DNA of 64,000 nt. Source: Lepidostoma basale (Eukaryota; Arthropoda; Insecta; Trichoptera; Lepidostomatidae). Both the position numbers and the translations under genes were made by a program. The DNA lies in contig JAHDVF020001325.1 in NCBI GenBank assembly GCA_022606425.2, positions 1,550,001-1,614,000 of the forward strand. Reading direction: 5' to 3'. The notes beneath the pieces were generated by a model. That model was not told the DNA's origin. It did no database searches and saw nothing but the letters and a program-made list of their open reading frames with translations. Shown here in pieces: positions 1 through 10,650 of this stretch (its first letter is position 1; each line of letters opens with the position of its first letter).

Positions 1-214
1 TAACATTTATGGACTACTTAGTTTTGAAATTCTTTTTCTACAAAATTAAGTTAAGCACATTAGTTAATCTGAAAAGTGTAAAATCCTAAAATAAACAAAT
101 CTTAGTAAATTTTTTTTAAAAATAGTTTCATAAGCTAATCTTTGCGCCCAATTTTGTTTGGCTTGTAAGTGAGTATTGTTTATTTGACTTGATGTTTGAC
201 TTTGGACGCTGCAG

Positions 215-280
215 CCCGGAGACTTGGGAATACCTCGATCCCCTCCTCCGGCCCACCAACAGACCTCACCTGTCACTCCG
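215..280 (+). CDS. spen: spen, coding exon 1 of 8 in window
   Basis: Small internal exon of split ends, the large nuclear RNA-binding co-regulator that acts with Notch, Wnt and hormone-receptor transcription complexes. The acceptor AG is at 213-214 and the donor GT at 281-282. The exon is 66 bases, phase 0 to phase 0, and encodes 22 residues beginning PGDLGIPRSPPP and ending SPVTP. This proline/serine-rich linker lies just before the SPOC part and is weakly conserved, so its assignment depends on splice signals and on frame continuity with the exon at 640. Earlier spen exons (RRM domains) lie outside the window. Confidence 0.7.
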
Positions 281-639
281 GTATACTAACATCATCCTTA
301 CTAACTCATACAAAAAAAAATCATTAGCAATATCTCGAGAGTTGTAAAAATATCATTAACTCGAGTGTTATACTGAATGGAGGCTGGATAACAAGTCATC
401 TGTACATCTGTATTTTATCAAAAATCGGGGATAAATTACCAACACAATCAAACAATATCAACCATTGTGCCACAGTGTTGTGTATTACCTAAACATGAAT
501 CATTATGAATTTAACCCATATAGTGCGTCTTGGTTCATTTGATGTCCAAAACAACGGTTTCGATCTGTGACTCAAATGCTATTAATTAATTGTGTTTCCT
601 TTTTTTATTTTTTTAAATGTCCTTTTTGAATTTGTGCAG

Positions 640-734
640 GGAGAACCCGTATACCCGCCTCACTTCTCTCACTACCAAAACTACTTCCGGGCCCATCAAG
701 AGCCCCGAGCCAATGCATCACCTTACGTTGCAAG
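640..734 (+). CDS. spen: spen, coding exon 2 of 8
   Basis: Ninety-five-base exon with acceptor TTTGTGCAG before 640 and donor GTAAAT at 735. It enters in phase 0 and leaves two bases (AG). It encodes GEPVYPPHFSHYQNYF and then a charged stretch ending SPYVA. The Tyr/Pro/His-rich composition fits the low-complexity region upstream of SPOC. Joining to the exon at 1477 keeps the frame open (the split codon gives Arg). Confidence 0.8.
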
Positions 735-892
735 GTAAATAACAATTGAGATAATTTAATGTTTACAGAAACAGTAATGGATGGAATGAGAATATCAGAT
801 GTGGAATAAGATAGAAGAGTCTGAAAATGCCTTCAGCATCAGAGGACTATTTGAAATATATTATATGCAATGTTCATTTATAATAGTGTAGA

Positions 893-1065
893 TAAATTTG
901 TTTCGCCTCTATACAAACAACAACACGCTTGATTCTCGCTACATTCGCTAATGCCTTAGCATGCTGAAAGATGTCATTCCCATTAATTATAATAAATCTT
1001 CTAGAAAACAGGCGTTATCATTCATAAATGTTCAAGAGACAATAAATATGCAAAGTTTATGTAAT
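893..1065. mobile_element. family P fold-back element, diverged copy
   Basis: Contains GTTTCGCCT near 901, then AATGCCTTAGCATG, GATGTCATTCCCATTAA, TTCTAGAAAACAGGCG and TTCAAGAGACAATAAATA. This order matches the right half of the better-preserved copies at 2592 and 42505. It sits in the spen intron between coding exons 2 and 3. Confidence 0.7.
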
Positions 1066-1476
1066 GAAGGATATAGAAACCCTTTTTTTCTTTCCGATTT
1101 AACCCATTGGTTGCCAAAAGCCGATATATCGGCTTTCGCTACACCAGCAAGAAATGTCAAATCTGATAGATCGAATTCATGATTTATAAAAGAATCATAT
1201 AAATTTTAGACAGAGTGTGAATCAGTTTTACATATTATTTAGAATTAAAAGACCCTTTATTAAGACCAAAAGTGCCGGCAACCAAAGGGTTAAGAAGAGA
1301 GTGGCTTTAAAGAGAATCTCTTAAAAAATAAATAAAATTATGATTATGGTATTAATTAATCAAAGGATACTATGAAGTGACTTGAAACTGAAAGAAATTA
1401 AGACACAATTTGTGATTACGTTCTAGTTTTATGAGTGGTGGGAGTGTAATTATTATAATTATTGTGTATTGTTCAG

Positions 1477-1595
1477 ATCCCCGCTGGGAGCCGAGGGTTC
1501 TGAGGCCCCGAGCCCGCCGCTGGAGCTGCGCCGTCCACCCTGCGCCCGAGTGCCACACCCTGCACATTCACCGTCCCTCAGTGACCGGAGCACAG
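1477..1595 (+). CDS. spen: spen, coding exon 3 of 8
   Basis: Exon of 119 bases, acceptor AG at 1475-1476, donor GT at 1596. It enters with two bases carried over and leaves one (G). The product is a Ser/Pro/Arg-rich linker (for example PLGAEGSEAPSPPLELRR). It is clearly more GC-rich than the AT-rich introns on either side, as expected of coding sequence. Open frames on both strands here are a side effect of that composition. Confidence 0.8.
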
Positions 1596-1800
1596 GTTAG
1601 TTTTACACTATTTTATGAATTTTTTGTCAATGACTGACACTTCTTAGTGAAATTGAAATAGAGGATTCCCTCCGCTTACCCGAAGCTGTTAGAGGAGTTA
1701 TGGCGCCATTCGTCAGCTTCGCTCTTTCAATTCCTAGGCCCGTCCCTCATGTGGAACTTACATTAGTATAAATATATATTTTTTATTGCCAAGAGAAATC

Positions 1801-2330
1801 CAGGCCACATTTAATCTACCTTTTTCTCCCCTCTATGTCCCACCACAGGCCACATTTAATTTACCTTTTTCCCCCCTCTATGTCCCACCAGGACCCAGGC
1901 CACATTTAATCTACATTTTTTTCCCTCTATGTCCCACCAAGACCCAGGCCACATTTATTCTACTTTTTCTCCCTCTATGTCCCACCAGGACCCAGGCCAG
2001 ATTTAATCTACCTTTTTTCCCCCTCTATGTCCCGCCGGGAACCAGGCCACATTTAATCTATCTTTTCTTTTTCTTCTATGTCCCCCCAGGACCCAGGCCA
2101 CATTTAATCTACTTTTTTTTCCCTCTATGTCCCGCTGGGAACCAGGCCACATTTAATCTACCTTTGTTTCCCCTCTATGTCCCGCCAGGACCCAGGTCAC
2201 ATTTAATCTATCTTTTCTTTTTCCTCTATGTCCTGTCGGGGCCCAGGCCACATTTAATCTACCTTTTCTTTTTCCCCTATGTCCCATCAGGGTCCAGGCC
2301 ACATTCAATCAACCTTCTTTTTCACTATAG
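1801..2330. repeat. ~50-bp minisatellite in a spen intron (11 units)
   Basis: Eleven head-to-tail units start with CAGGCCACATTTAATC or a close variant at about 1801, 1846, 1896, 1945, 1993, 2043, 2094, 2143, 2193, 2244 and 2295. Spacing is 45-51 bases. Each unit continues with a long pyrimidine run, then CTCTATGTCCCACCAGG or a variant. Units are free of stop codons in several plus-strand frames, which produces a spurious 183-codon open frame. The array lies between spen coding exons 3 and 4 and ends about 100 bases before the exon at 2437. Confidence 0.95.
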
Positions 2331-2339
2331 GGTATAGAG

Positions 2340-2414
2340 GAAAAATAAGAGGTAGTGAAATTGAAATGGGAGATTAAATGTGGCCTGAAAAATAAGAGTA
2401 GTGAAATTGAGATT
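2340..2414 (-). repeat. inverted degenerate units next to the minisatellite
   Basis: Positions 2368-2387 contain the reverse complement of the array's unit start (reading AGATTAAATGTGGCCTG on the plus strand). Around it, a ~27-base segment AAAAATAAGAGGTAGTGAAA... at 2340 recurs at 2388 with small changes, a period of about 48 bases. This looks like one or two inverted, more decayed units at the 3' edge of the array. Confidence 0.7.
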
Positions 2415-2436
2415 GACGAGTTTTTGTACTGTGTAG

Positions 2437-2585
2437 ATTCACCTCAAGTGGTCCCTCTGTACTCTGGCATGAGCCGCTTCGGAGAGGAGGGTGGGAGGTA
2501 CTACGAAGCGCCAGCGCCGCCACCAGCACACTCGGCCCATCACCACCAGCGCATGCTACCGCATCCACACACGCATGCTACTACC
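2437..2585 (+). CDS. spen: spen, coding exon 4 of 8
   Basis: Exon of 149 bases with acceptor TAG at 2434-2436 and strong donor GTAAGT at 2586. One base carried over from the previous exon completes Asp. It encodes DSPQVVPLYSGMSRFGEEGG and then a Pro/Ala/His-rich run ending HPHTHATT. It leaves phase 0. The intron after it begins almost at once with a fold-back repeat (2592). Confidence 0.85.
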
Positions 2586-2591
2586 GTAAGT

Positions 2592-2835
2592 ACTATTTAT
2601 TGTTTCTTGAACGATGATGTAAAACTCCATATTAAATAATTAATACTAATAAAATTATCTATTTGCTATAAGTTTTATTATATTTTATGGGAATGACATG
2701 TTTCGCCTTTATAAGGCATTATCAAATATATAATAGACATTTGATAATGCCTTAGAAAGACGAAACATAATATTCCCATAAAATATAATAAAACATGTAG
2801 AAAACAGACGATTTCATTCATATTAATTATCATAA
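2592..2835. mobile_element. fold-back element, Penelope-like (family P)
   Basis: Starts TTATTGTTTCTTGAACGATG and holds two opposed arms. The left arm contains TTATGGGAATGACATGTTTC and GCATTATCAAAT. The right arm contains ATTTGATAATGCCTTAG, a degraded GACGAAACATAAT and TTCCCATAAAATATAAT. It lies inside a spen intron. Ten further full or partial copies occur in the window. The opposed arms would fold into a long hairpin. The class is inferred from the GAAACATGTC box preceded by a small hairpin (see findings). Confidence 0.8.
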
Positions 2836-3169
2836 GTACTGTATTATGTTGGTTACTTCATAGTATGGGAGGCTGCAGTACTATCCGACCCATTAGAATT
2901 TAGACTGTAATATGATTAGTGTAGCAGTACTTTGTCTAAAGCATAAAATTTACAACAAGTTTTGTCAGCTCTACTTTTGCTTCCTCTATATGTCAGAGTT
3001 TATCTAAGAATTTACAATGGGAGTTTATAATGCGTCTGAATTTAATCCTGACAAATGTGCTGAGATACGTGAAGATTTTAAAATGGGCCTGTGTCGAGTG
3101 AAAATGCCATCCACATAGACAGTGGTTAATATGTATGGTGTAATATATGTGTGGTCTATTTAGTTACAG

Positions 3170-3325
3170 GTGGGGATAGATGGTGGCAGTGCGGGAGAGG
3201 AGCGAGGGCCAAGCCGCGGCAGCGCGCCCACACAGGGCGGGGCCGTGGTGGGGCGTACGCCGCCAGGACCTCCGCACGCCGCACACGCGCCCCGCGAGGC
3301 TGACTCACTCATGATGCTGCTGAGA
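3170..3325 (+). CDS. spen: spen, coding exon 5 of 8
   Basis: Exon of 156 bases (52 codons), phase 0 to 0, acceptor TTACAG to 3169, donor GTGAGT at 3326. It encodes a Gly/Pro/Ala-rich linker starting VGIDGGSAGEERGPSRG and ends with DSLMMLLR. That last segment is where the SPOC fold begins; the sequence continues directly into RYPVMWQG in the next exon. GC content is far above that of the introns. Confidence 0.9.
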
Positions 3326-3440
3326 GTGAGTATCCATTCATATATTTAATATTAAAAACTATTCGTCTTTTAAATAGGTGACAACTGAGATAGACCTGTT
3401 TAGATGCAGTTAAGAGCAAACGATAAGAGCAACAAATAGA

Positions 3441-3640
3441 TCTTTTCTAAGTGCCAGGTTACGTCCCACCGACGTCGGCTATCACTCTGGCCTCTCTGTC
3501 CTGTGCTAGCCGGAACAATTCTCCGCCATTTGAATTCAAGTCCACTTTTCCAGCCAGAACGTCTGGGGTCTTCCCATACCTCGCCTATCCTCAATCTTTC
3601 CTTTCATGATGAGGTGCAGCAGATCATATAAAATACGGTC
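3441..3640 (-). mobile_element. LINE-C fragment in spen intron
   Basis: Matches the 3' part of the LINE-C family seen at 62318 and 28913: the plus-strand order is a 'CCAGGTTACGTCCCACCGACG'-like tail, then 'ATCACTCTGG', then a segment equivalent to the translated GRRQ/WLRN end. The family is read in reverse here. Only about 200 bases survive and they are heavily mutated. Confidence 0.6.
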
Positions 3641-4162
3641 TGCTGCAAACACAAAAATCCATAACAAATAGATAATTTATCTCGTTCTTCTATGCATATT
3701 TCCTTTGATGTTCTATTTTTCCATCCTTTACACCGATTTAGCTCACGCTGTAATGATTGAAGAGCCATTCAACAAAATAATAATACTGTAAATGCATTTA
3801 TCTTCAGATTATTTCTGCACACGTTCACATAAATATATGGTACACACACAGTAAATATAAATATATGGTTTTTCATCAACGAATTTGTATGTGTTAGTTA
3901 AATTTGCATTTATTTTGAACAAAACTCGAGAGGTATGTTAGGATTAAAGTGTCCGAAAATCCCCTTTGCAAAACTTATCTGAAGAAGTCGAGCGATAGTT
4001 ATATTCATGTGTTAAGCGTACAAACATATTCCCCTAATGACCCCAACTTGGCCAGTCTTGATGATTAACTAATCAAAGATTTTAGTCTTAATTATCTGCA
4101 TATTGAAATGTTAAGATTTTATGGTTATAGATTCAGATTTAATAATTTTTTTTTGTTTTCAG

Positions 4163-4363
4163 CGCTATCCGGTGATGTGGCAGGGGCTGTTGGCTCTGAA
4201 GAATGACGCAGCAGCGGTACAGATGCACTTTGTGCACGGCAACCCTTCTGTGGCAACCCATACTCTGCCTAGCAACGGTGATGGCTCCACGCCACCCCTG
4301 CGCATTGCCCAACGCATGCGCTTGGAACCGGTGCAGCTTGAGGCAGTAGCTAGGAAGATGCAG
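4163..4363 (+). CDS. spen: spen, coding exon 6 of 8 (SPOC domain)
   Basis: First full exon of the SPOC domain, 201 bases, phase 0 to 0, acceptor TTTTCAG to 4162, donor GT at 4364. It encodes RYPVMWQGLLALKNDAAAV, MHFVHGN and PLRIAQRMRLEPVQLEAV. These are hallmark SPOC segments: the first beta strands with a buried Trp, and the basic patch around RIAQRMR. In the human homologue SHARP, arginines of this patch contact the acidic/phosphorylated tail of SMRT/NCoR co-repressors. The role here is therefore recruitment of co-repressors. This exon is the strongest single piece of evidence for the gene. Confidence 0.97.
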
Positions 4364-5479
4364 GTCATTATACATTTATATTTTTGTATCATAACTAATA
4401 CAATTATGTTTTACTTCGTGTTCCAAAAGAATTACAGCGAGTTCTTAACCGGTTAAGGTGCCTTAAGCGAGTATACCCGCTCTCTTTTGCCTTGTTCGTG
4501 GGATCGGCCATTCAAAATGAGTTGAGTTAACTCATTCAAGCTTATGTCAAATATTCTAAAATATGGAATAAATAGAGACATCTTTTGGGATGATGAATAA
4601 ATACTAAGATATTACAGTTTATTGATATTCTTAATTTTACAGAGATTTACCAAAAAGCTTCGTATGATAGTTGAAATGTGTTTCTAATAAAGGGTAGTCT
4701 GTTTTCGCGGCAGCAGTGTATCTTGTATTACGTCTTGCATATTTCTTTAACCTTTCCCTTACGATGCTAAAATAAAAATGTGCGTTCCGGTGTAGGGTAG
4801 TCAATACGCGTTAAAAAATTAGCAATTTTAAATCGGAAAAATAGGAACATTCATAGCTAATCCCCTTATATAATTATAATTGAACTAAAAAATTATAATA
4901 ATTGAGATTTCCATCTGGCAACGCTCACGGAACGGGCATAGACCCGCTCTGGTTGCAAGCCCGAAAGCGACTGCCACCAGTGCCGGCGCGGCGAGTGAGA
5001 ACATTGAGCTAGAACATATGCGAGAGTGAGATGTGAAGACTTTGTTTTTGATTTTCACAAAATGCCTCCGACGTACCCGTTAAATTCTGATTATTATTAA
5101 TATTATTTTTTAAATCAATGCGTAAATATATTATGGAGAAATACCTAAAATCTTAACCTTGTATTTATTATATTTATAGAGATATTGATGGTTATTCGAA
5201 GCAACGTGTAGAAAATACCCATCACAGGGAAGGGAGGGTTAATTAGTTACTGCCATGCATTATAACTTAATATCGTGAATCGTGGAAAGAAGAACTTGAT
5301 TTTAGTTTATAAAGAGTGTTCTCTCTTTGTGTGTGTATTTTTTTATGTGAGATATTTCATAATATCCTTTGAATATATCTATTAGGTTTTATTTTTGAAA
5401 AATATTTAAGCCTCCCGAGATCAGCTATACTAATAATATCCATTAACTAAATTGTAAACTATGTAATATTGGTGTTCAG

Positions 5480-5638
5480 ATGGAGAACGAGCACTGCATG
5501 CTGCTGGCTTTGCCATGCGGGCGTGACCACCTGGACGTGCTGCAGCAGTCCACACACCTTACTGGGGGCTTCATCACCTACCTGCGGCGCAAGCAGGCCG
5601 CTGGCATCGTCAATGTCGCTCCACCTGGACACCACCAG
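5480..5638 (+). CDS. spen: spen, coding exon 7 of 8 (SPOC domain)
   Basis: Central SPOC exon, 159 bases, phase 0 to 0, acceptor TTCAG to 5479, donor GTATT at 5639. It encodes MENEHCMLLALPCGRDHLDV, then GGFITYLRRKQAAGIVNV and PPGHHQ. The 'LLALPCGRD' and 'FITYLxxKQAAGI(I/V)N' segments are characteristic of SPEN/SHARP SPOC domains and separate it from other SPOC families. The first ATG here is not a start codon; the exon is internal. Confidence 0.97.
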
Positions 5639-6166
5639 GTATTGTCCACTTCATTAGTTATTCTTAACATTTTACACATCAAGAATATAACCGTACCTAT
5701 TTGACAAAAGCATACATGTTTTAATTTTTTTCCAACTTTACATGTCTTTTTAATATTTAAAGAAGTCAAATCAATATATGAAAATAAGTTAGTGTTTTTT
5801 TATTTTATTTTTATAATTATAATAAAAACAAATATTTTTAACACTTTTGGCAGACTTTTCACACATCATTCACATTTTGCCATGTTTGAGTTAGATATTT
5901 TATGAAATGTATTATTTTTCCAGTGGTGGCAAAATCTATAAGTTTTAGAAACACAAGCTTTTATCATAATAATATGTAGTTGGTATTTAATGACATTAAA
6001 ATTTCAAAATTCACGAAAACTGATATGTGGGCTTTTGGCAAATAGGTACTGTTATCAATGGGTTAATGTGAAAGTGTTTTATGCAATATTATAAATAAAA
6101 AAAAAATTTTTTGATCATTTTTATTCTAGACATTACAAGATTATTTGAGTGTTTGTTTTTTTGCAG

Positions 6167-6295
6167 CCCCTGTACACAGTCCACATCTTCCCATCTTGCG
6201 ATTTTGCCAATGAGAACCTGGAGAGGATAGCGCCCGACCTCCTGCACAGGGTGGCGGACATCGCCCACCTGCTCATTGTGATAGCGACCGTCTAG
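6167..6295 (+). CDS. spen: spen, last coding exon with stop
   Basis: Final coding exon, 129 bases including TAG at 6293-6295, acceptor TTTTTTGCAG to 6166. It encodes PLYTVHIFPSCDFANENLER, then IAPDLLHRVADIAHLLIVIA and TV. Ending shortly after the 'IVIATV' strand is typical of SPEN proteins, whose SPOC domain forms the extreme C-terminus. With the seven exons before it, the window encodes 357 terminal residues with no internal stop or frameshift; SPOC covers roughly the last 165. Confidence 0.97.
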   Translation, partial: PLYTVHIFPSCDFANENLERIAPDLLHRVADIAHLLIVIATV

Positions 6296-8129
6296 AACAG
6301 CCGCTGCGCCTCCTTCCTGCTCCGACGGTCGCTCGCCTTTTACGTCAAGTGTTGTGAATTTAGATTTAAGAGGAGCGAAATTTACAATCAAAATATACTT
6401 CACGCGCATCTCTACTAGATATGTGCTGCCGTGACACTTAGGGAGTATCTTCATATAGAAAGAATCTATTTATTTTCTAGTTTTCTACTTCAGCTGACTC
6501 CGTTAGAAAATGTTTTAACGCGCGGCAGACGCACTTCTGGGCTTTGACGATAGAATGTCCGGCCACACCGCTGCCAAGCGGGGCCCACCCGTTGGTCGCA
6601 TTCGAGGCTTTGTAAATGGTAGATGTAAAAGTGAATTAAGGATAAGTAATTAATAATGATTTGTAATACTAAACACGACGGGTGATGATACTTGTGCCAT
6701 AGCACCATGAATGGCATCGGATAATGTTTTAAGATTTCCAAAGGCTTCCAGACGACTTATTCGTAATAGATAATTTATACGGATGTTATCACTGGGGATA
6801 CTGTTATCGGTGTACTTCATCTTGTAAAGAGAGCAATAATTTTCTCGGAAACTAGATTAGTCCAATTGTCCTTTATTCCTCATCCCACATCGTTATGTCT
6901 CGGTTCATATTCATCGCTTATACGCATCTTCTGGAGATACTTTTATCGTCGTGACCGGGAAAGGTGTTGATTAACTTTTCCCATCGTCGCGCTACATCCC
7001 ATCCCTTATAGTTTAACTCGACGCAATATTCTAAATAAAATAATCAACCTCGTGACCTAAACTAGATATAAGCATTATAAGCATTGTTTGGCATTTGATA
7101 GAAGTTAAAATATTATATTTTTAATTACAAAACCTACATTGGCATGGAACGGTGCGGACCGGTTACCTTGCGAATGTTCTTGGAGGGGAATACGGGGATT
7201 CTTGTACAGAAGATCTGTGACAATCATTGACTTAATAATAGGAATTAACAACACTGGGCATAGTGCCAATGTAAATTATTTCAAATATGTAATTAACCTA
7301 TCCTTATCAATGGAAGAAATTCTTTTTTTTTATATAGTCTGTCATGTTGTCCTATCCATTTGGCGTCATCGGGTTTTGTCTACCTATTGTTACAATTGGT
7401 CCGTTGACATTGTGCGAGCTGGGTTGCCGCACTGGGAATATCTTAAAATTTTGTTTGCGTAAAGCTTTACATATAATTTTAAAAATTTACATATAATTTT
7501 GGTAAGAATATGCCTATGCCAGTGCCCATGAAATGATTAATTCATGAAAGGGCGCTTTATAAATCATCCAGTTTATTATTATTATATATAATATTCTTTC
7601 GCCTCGCCCCTATCCAACTTGACGACATGAACTTATCAGTCTGAGTTTTCATTAGTTCTTAAGAAAACATATTTTCCTTTATGGGAGTTTACTGATCTCA
7701 AAATGTAAGCACATTGTTTTAGAGGCAAAAATTATAAACGTGGGACTATTACTCGGCGAATCATCACTTCTCACTGGTCAAACAGGATCAACCACAGATA
7801 GATTGCGTTAGCGTATATTTATATCACCTTCATTTATGTTTTCTTCATTTAAAAGTGCAGGGTCATTAACTACTTAAATTTACGAATAAAATAAAAATAA
7901 AAAAGAAAAGAAAAAAAGAAAAAAAATTCTTGTTAAGTTAATTTATGAAAATAAACTGTGATTCAGATTATAAAGTAGAGACTAGATACTTTTAGAAAGC
8001 ATTAATTATATTCTAGAATAATATTTGTTAAGGAAAGTTTAAATAATTGTTTATTAATATATTGATGGATTATATTATTGCGCGAGAAGAAAGGTACATT
8101 TACAGTTGCGTAGTTGGATAATAGATCCG

Positions 8130-8331
8130 GAAGAAGAGGCACGGAGTCGTATCCTTCCTTCCCACACGCGCCGCGCACTTGTGGCACGGCACGTGTGTCC
8201 GGAGATCTCATGTGACGTAGAGCATTCGTGTTTTAGGATAGCCGTAATGTAATGTTAGTGCACTTGTGCTCTTCAAACACTTCCACGCTTCCCTCGTGCT
8301 GAGTTCCAACACTTTTAGCGCACATTACCTG
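8130..8331 (+). promoter_or_regulatory. possible promoter / non-coding first exon
   Basis: A locally GC-rich stretch contains a CACGTG E-box at 8190-8195, TCATGTGAC at 8208-8216 and TGACGTAG at 8213-8220. About 110 bases later comes a good donor, CCTG|GTGAGA, at 8331/8332. It could be a 5' exon of the gene at 12.85 kb. It could equally be part of the spen 3' UTR. There is no clear TATA box. Confidence 0.25.
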
Positions 8332-10433
8332 GTGAGAATTGTATCCATTTCATTTCCAACATATTATATTTTATATGTAGCAATCACTGTTCAATGAAAT
8401 AATGTTTCAAGTTTTCATGTGTATCTCATCCATTCAATGAAATGACTTGGTTTTTATTTGTTCAACGTGAAGGTGCATTTGTTTACACTTCTCTCCAGCC
8501 TAATATGCCAAAATGTGTTCACATTAACGAGAGACATGTGTAACTGTTTGTATCATCGTTTTTGACACTGGTTTTGTAATTTTAATTGTCTTCTAACACC
8601 TCAGTTTCTTAAATCATAGAAATTGAGACGTAAGGACGCAATTAATATTTTTTTCTTTTATTTAACTTTTGTTAACTTTATAAGACGTCAATGAATTGAT
8701 TATTTGTGACAGAGACTTTCTATTAATACATTAATTAGTTTTGATTTATTTTGTTTTTTGAGAAATGTGGAAACTATGGCACTTTTTTGTCAACAGATGA
8801 ATGTGGGTAAACTTCAATTTAATATTTGATTTATATTATATATATATTTAGATTTTTATTTATTTTGATATACAGAGAAACATTTAAAATAGCAGCTTGC
8901 TCCCATCCCACTTTTATATATGTATTTGCAGTTCCTGGAATTAGGTATTTTTTGGACTAGGTGCATTCAGTTCTATGTTCAAATAAGTGTCCTATTTTTT
9001 GAATTTCTCAATCTTTTGGTATTGCTTGTTACTGGAGGTGTTAATACTACCTGAAGTTTGCATAATATATTTCCTATATGGTGTCCGTGTGTACACATTT
9101 TTTTTGTCCTATTGGCTTATTATAATTTTCTTTAATATTTTACATTTAAAATTTTGTCTATGAGTTTATTTTTATATTTATGTTGGTGTAATTTAAAATT
9201 GTAATTTAATTTAAAATGGAATAATAATTTTTCTTATTTTGGCTTATTGACTTTTTATAGAGTAAATAAAGGAAATGCTGTATGAAAATATTTAGTTAAC
9301 AGCAACAAGTGTAAGAGTATTAATAGGTAACCTAGGTGGATAAAGTGGCCAGGGAAGAGTAGGCCGGGTGGAAGCTCTTGTTCCTTGTGCTGCTCTCGTT
9401 TGCAGCACTCGGGACTTACTTCACTACGATGGATTTTGAGATTGGATTACTTTGGGATAATAGGATTAGCATACGACGCAATAATCACGGTATGAACATG
9501 TAATCTTTAAAAGTTGGAATTATCACATGTTGCGGTTCTTTAGCTCTGTTAGCAACTGGTTAGTTATGACTCTGTGAAAGGAACGTCAAATAGGATCTCA
9601 AAAGCTCGCTGTCTCCTTAATTTGTAAGAAGTTTTGGTCTCAGTCTTAATATTGTGTAAAATGGAATCGGCGGAAATTTTGAATCAATCGCTAGGCATTT
9701 ATTTTTTAAAAGGTTTAATTTCCTCCAACGGAACGTAACGCTAGCGGTGTTTGTTGACAGTTTGTAGCTTTTATGGTCTTATTAATCAGGCTTAGTGTAG
9801 GAATGTTTGTAAGGCCCGGCGAGGGAGGGCGGCGACACGTGTGGAAAAGTACAAATTATTCTATAATCATATTGCTACAGTTTAAGGAGAGTTATTAACG
9901 ATACTTCACTTCGTCCATTTAAGGAAACATTAACTACACTCGCACCAAGAAATAGTCTTTTTGAACGGTGTAATATAACAATTGAATATTGTATAAAGCT
10001 ATTTAATGTATATTTCAATTATATATGAGAATGTGTATTATCTACGCTTAAGAAATTTTTGCGAATAATTTTTGTGAGTTTTAGTTAAAATTAATTCTGT
10101 AGATTTTTTCACATGGCACCCTAGTGATGCCAATGTAATGAATTTACTAGTATCAAGCCACGGTGCAGACCGCCTCGTGTTGTAAGCGGGGTGCACGCAT
10201 CGTCGGCCTGTTAGGGAAACTTTAATATTATTTTTCTTTGGTCTTTTTATGTTAAGTGGTCGGGGCGAGTGGCGGGCGCCCCCGGCGAGGGGAAGCCCCG
10301 ATCAGGGGCGCGTCGGGCCGGCCCCGCCGTTCGCCAGCCGCCCTTGTAACGTTAGGCTTATAATGACTGCTGTAGCGAGAGTAATCATTATAACTGATAA
10401 TTGTGATCATGATTTTGTTTTAAGTGTATCTTC

Positions 10434-10450
10434 TGTATATTTTGTACATA
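10434..10450 (+). promoter_or_regulatory. two adjacent Pumilio-type sites
   Basis: TGTATATT (10434-10441) and TGTACATA (10443-10450) each fit the Pumilio/PUF RNA consensus UGUANAUW, and lie one base apart. They would matter only if this stretch is transcribed as the spen 3' UTR, which is likely but not shown. AT-rich DNA produces such matches by chance; the side-by-side pair is the notable part. Confidence 0.4.
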
Positions 10451-10544
10451 TTGCAAATACTATTGTATGTTTACCTATGTGTGTAATGTACCTCTACCTA
10501 CCATTACTATTAAAACATTATTACCTAAAAATTAAATATTCTAT

Positions 10545-10650
10545 TTTATTTAGTGTCACCTTCCCTTTATTATATTTTATGTTTTGCCTTGCTAAGGCAT
10601 TATAAATGTAATAAAACTTTGTGCAAACAGACATTTTCATAAATGTATTA
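10545..10650. mobile_element. family P fold-back element, partial
   Basis: Contains TTATATTTTATGTTTTGCC, TTGCTAAGGCATTATAAATG and TAATAAAACTTTGTGCAAACA, matching the core of family P with the middle deleted. It marks the first transposon after spen and so the likely 3' limit of the spen transcript. Confidence 0.75.

Larger units (their letters stand above)
6296..10534 (+). other. possible long spen 3' UTR / intergenic, transposon-poor
   Basis: I recognise no transposon or convincing exon of another gene in about 4.2 kb, in sharp contrast with the rest of the window. An AATAAA signal lies at 7034-7039, which would give a ~740-base 3' UTR. The lack of insertions, a GC-rich block at 10246-10345 and paired Pumilio-type sites at 10434-10450 fit a longer UTR ending near 10.53 kb. 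An alternative reading places an upstream exon of the next gene at 8.1-8.33 kb, which would end the UTR earlier. Transcript data would decide. Confidence 0.4.

Noticed and set aside
1786..2337. A 183-residue protein with ATFNLPF/LYVPPG repeats
   Set aside because: It is a product of the tandem array being stop-poor in several frames; unit lengths vary and shift the frame, and it lies within a spen intron.
8002..8211. Minus-strand open frame ending in the GC-rich part at 8.1-8.2 kb
   Set aside because: Half of it lies in AT-rich DNA, there is no splice signal, and the GC-rich part is better explained as promoter or UTR.
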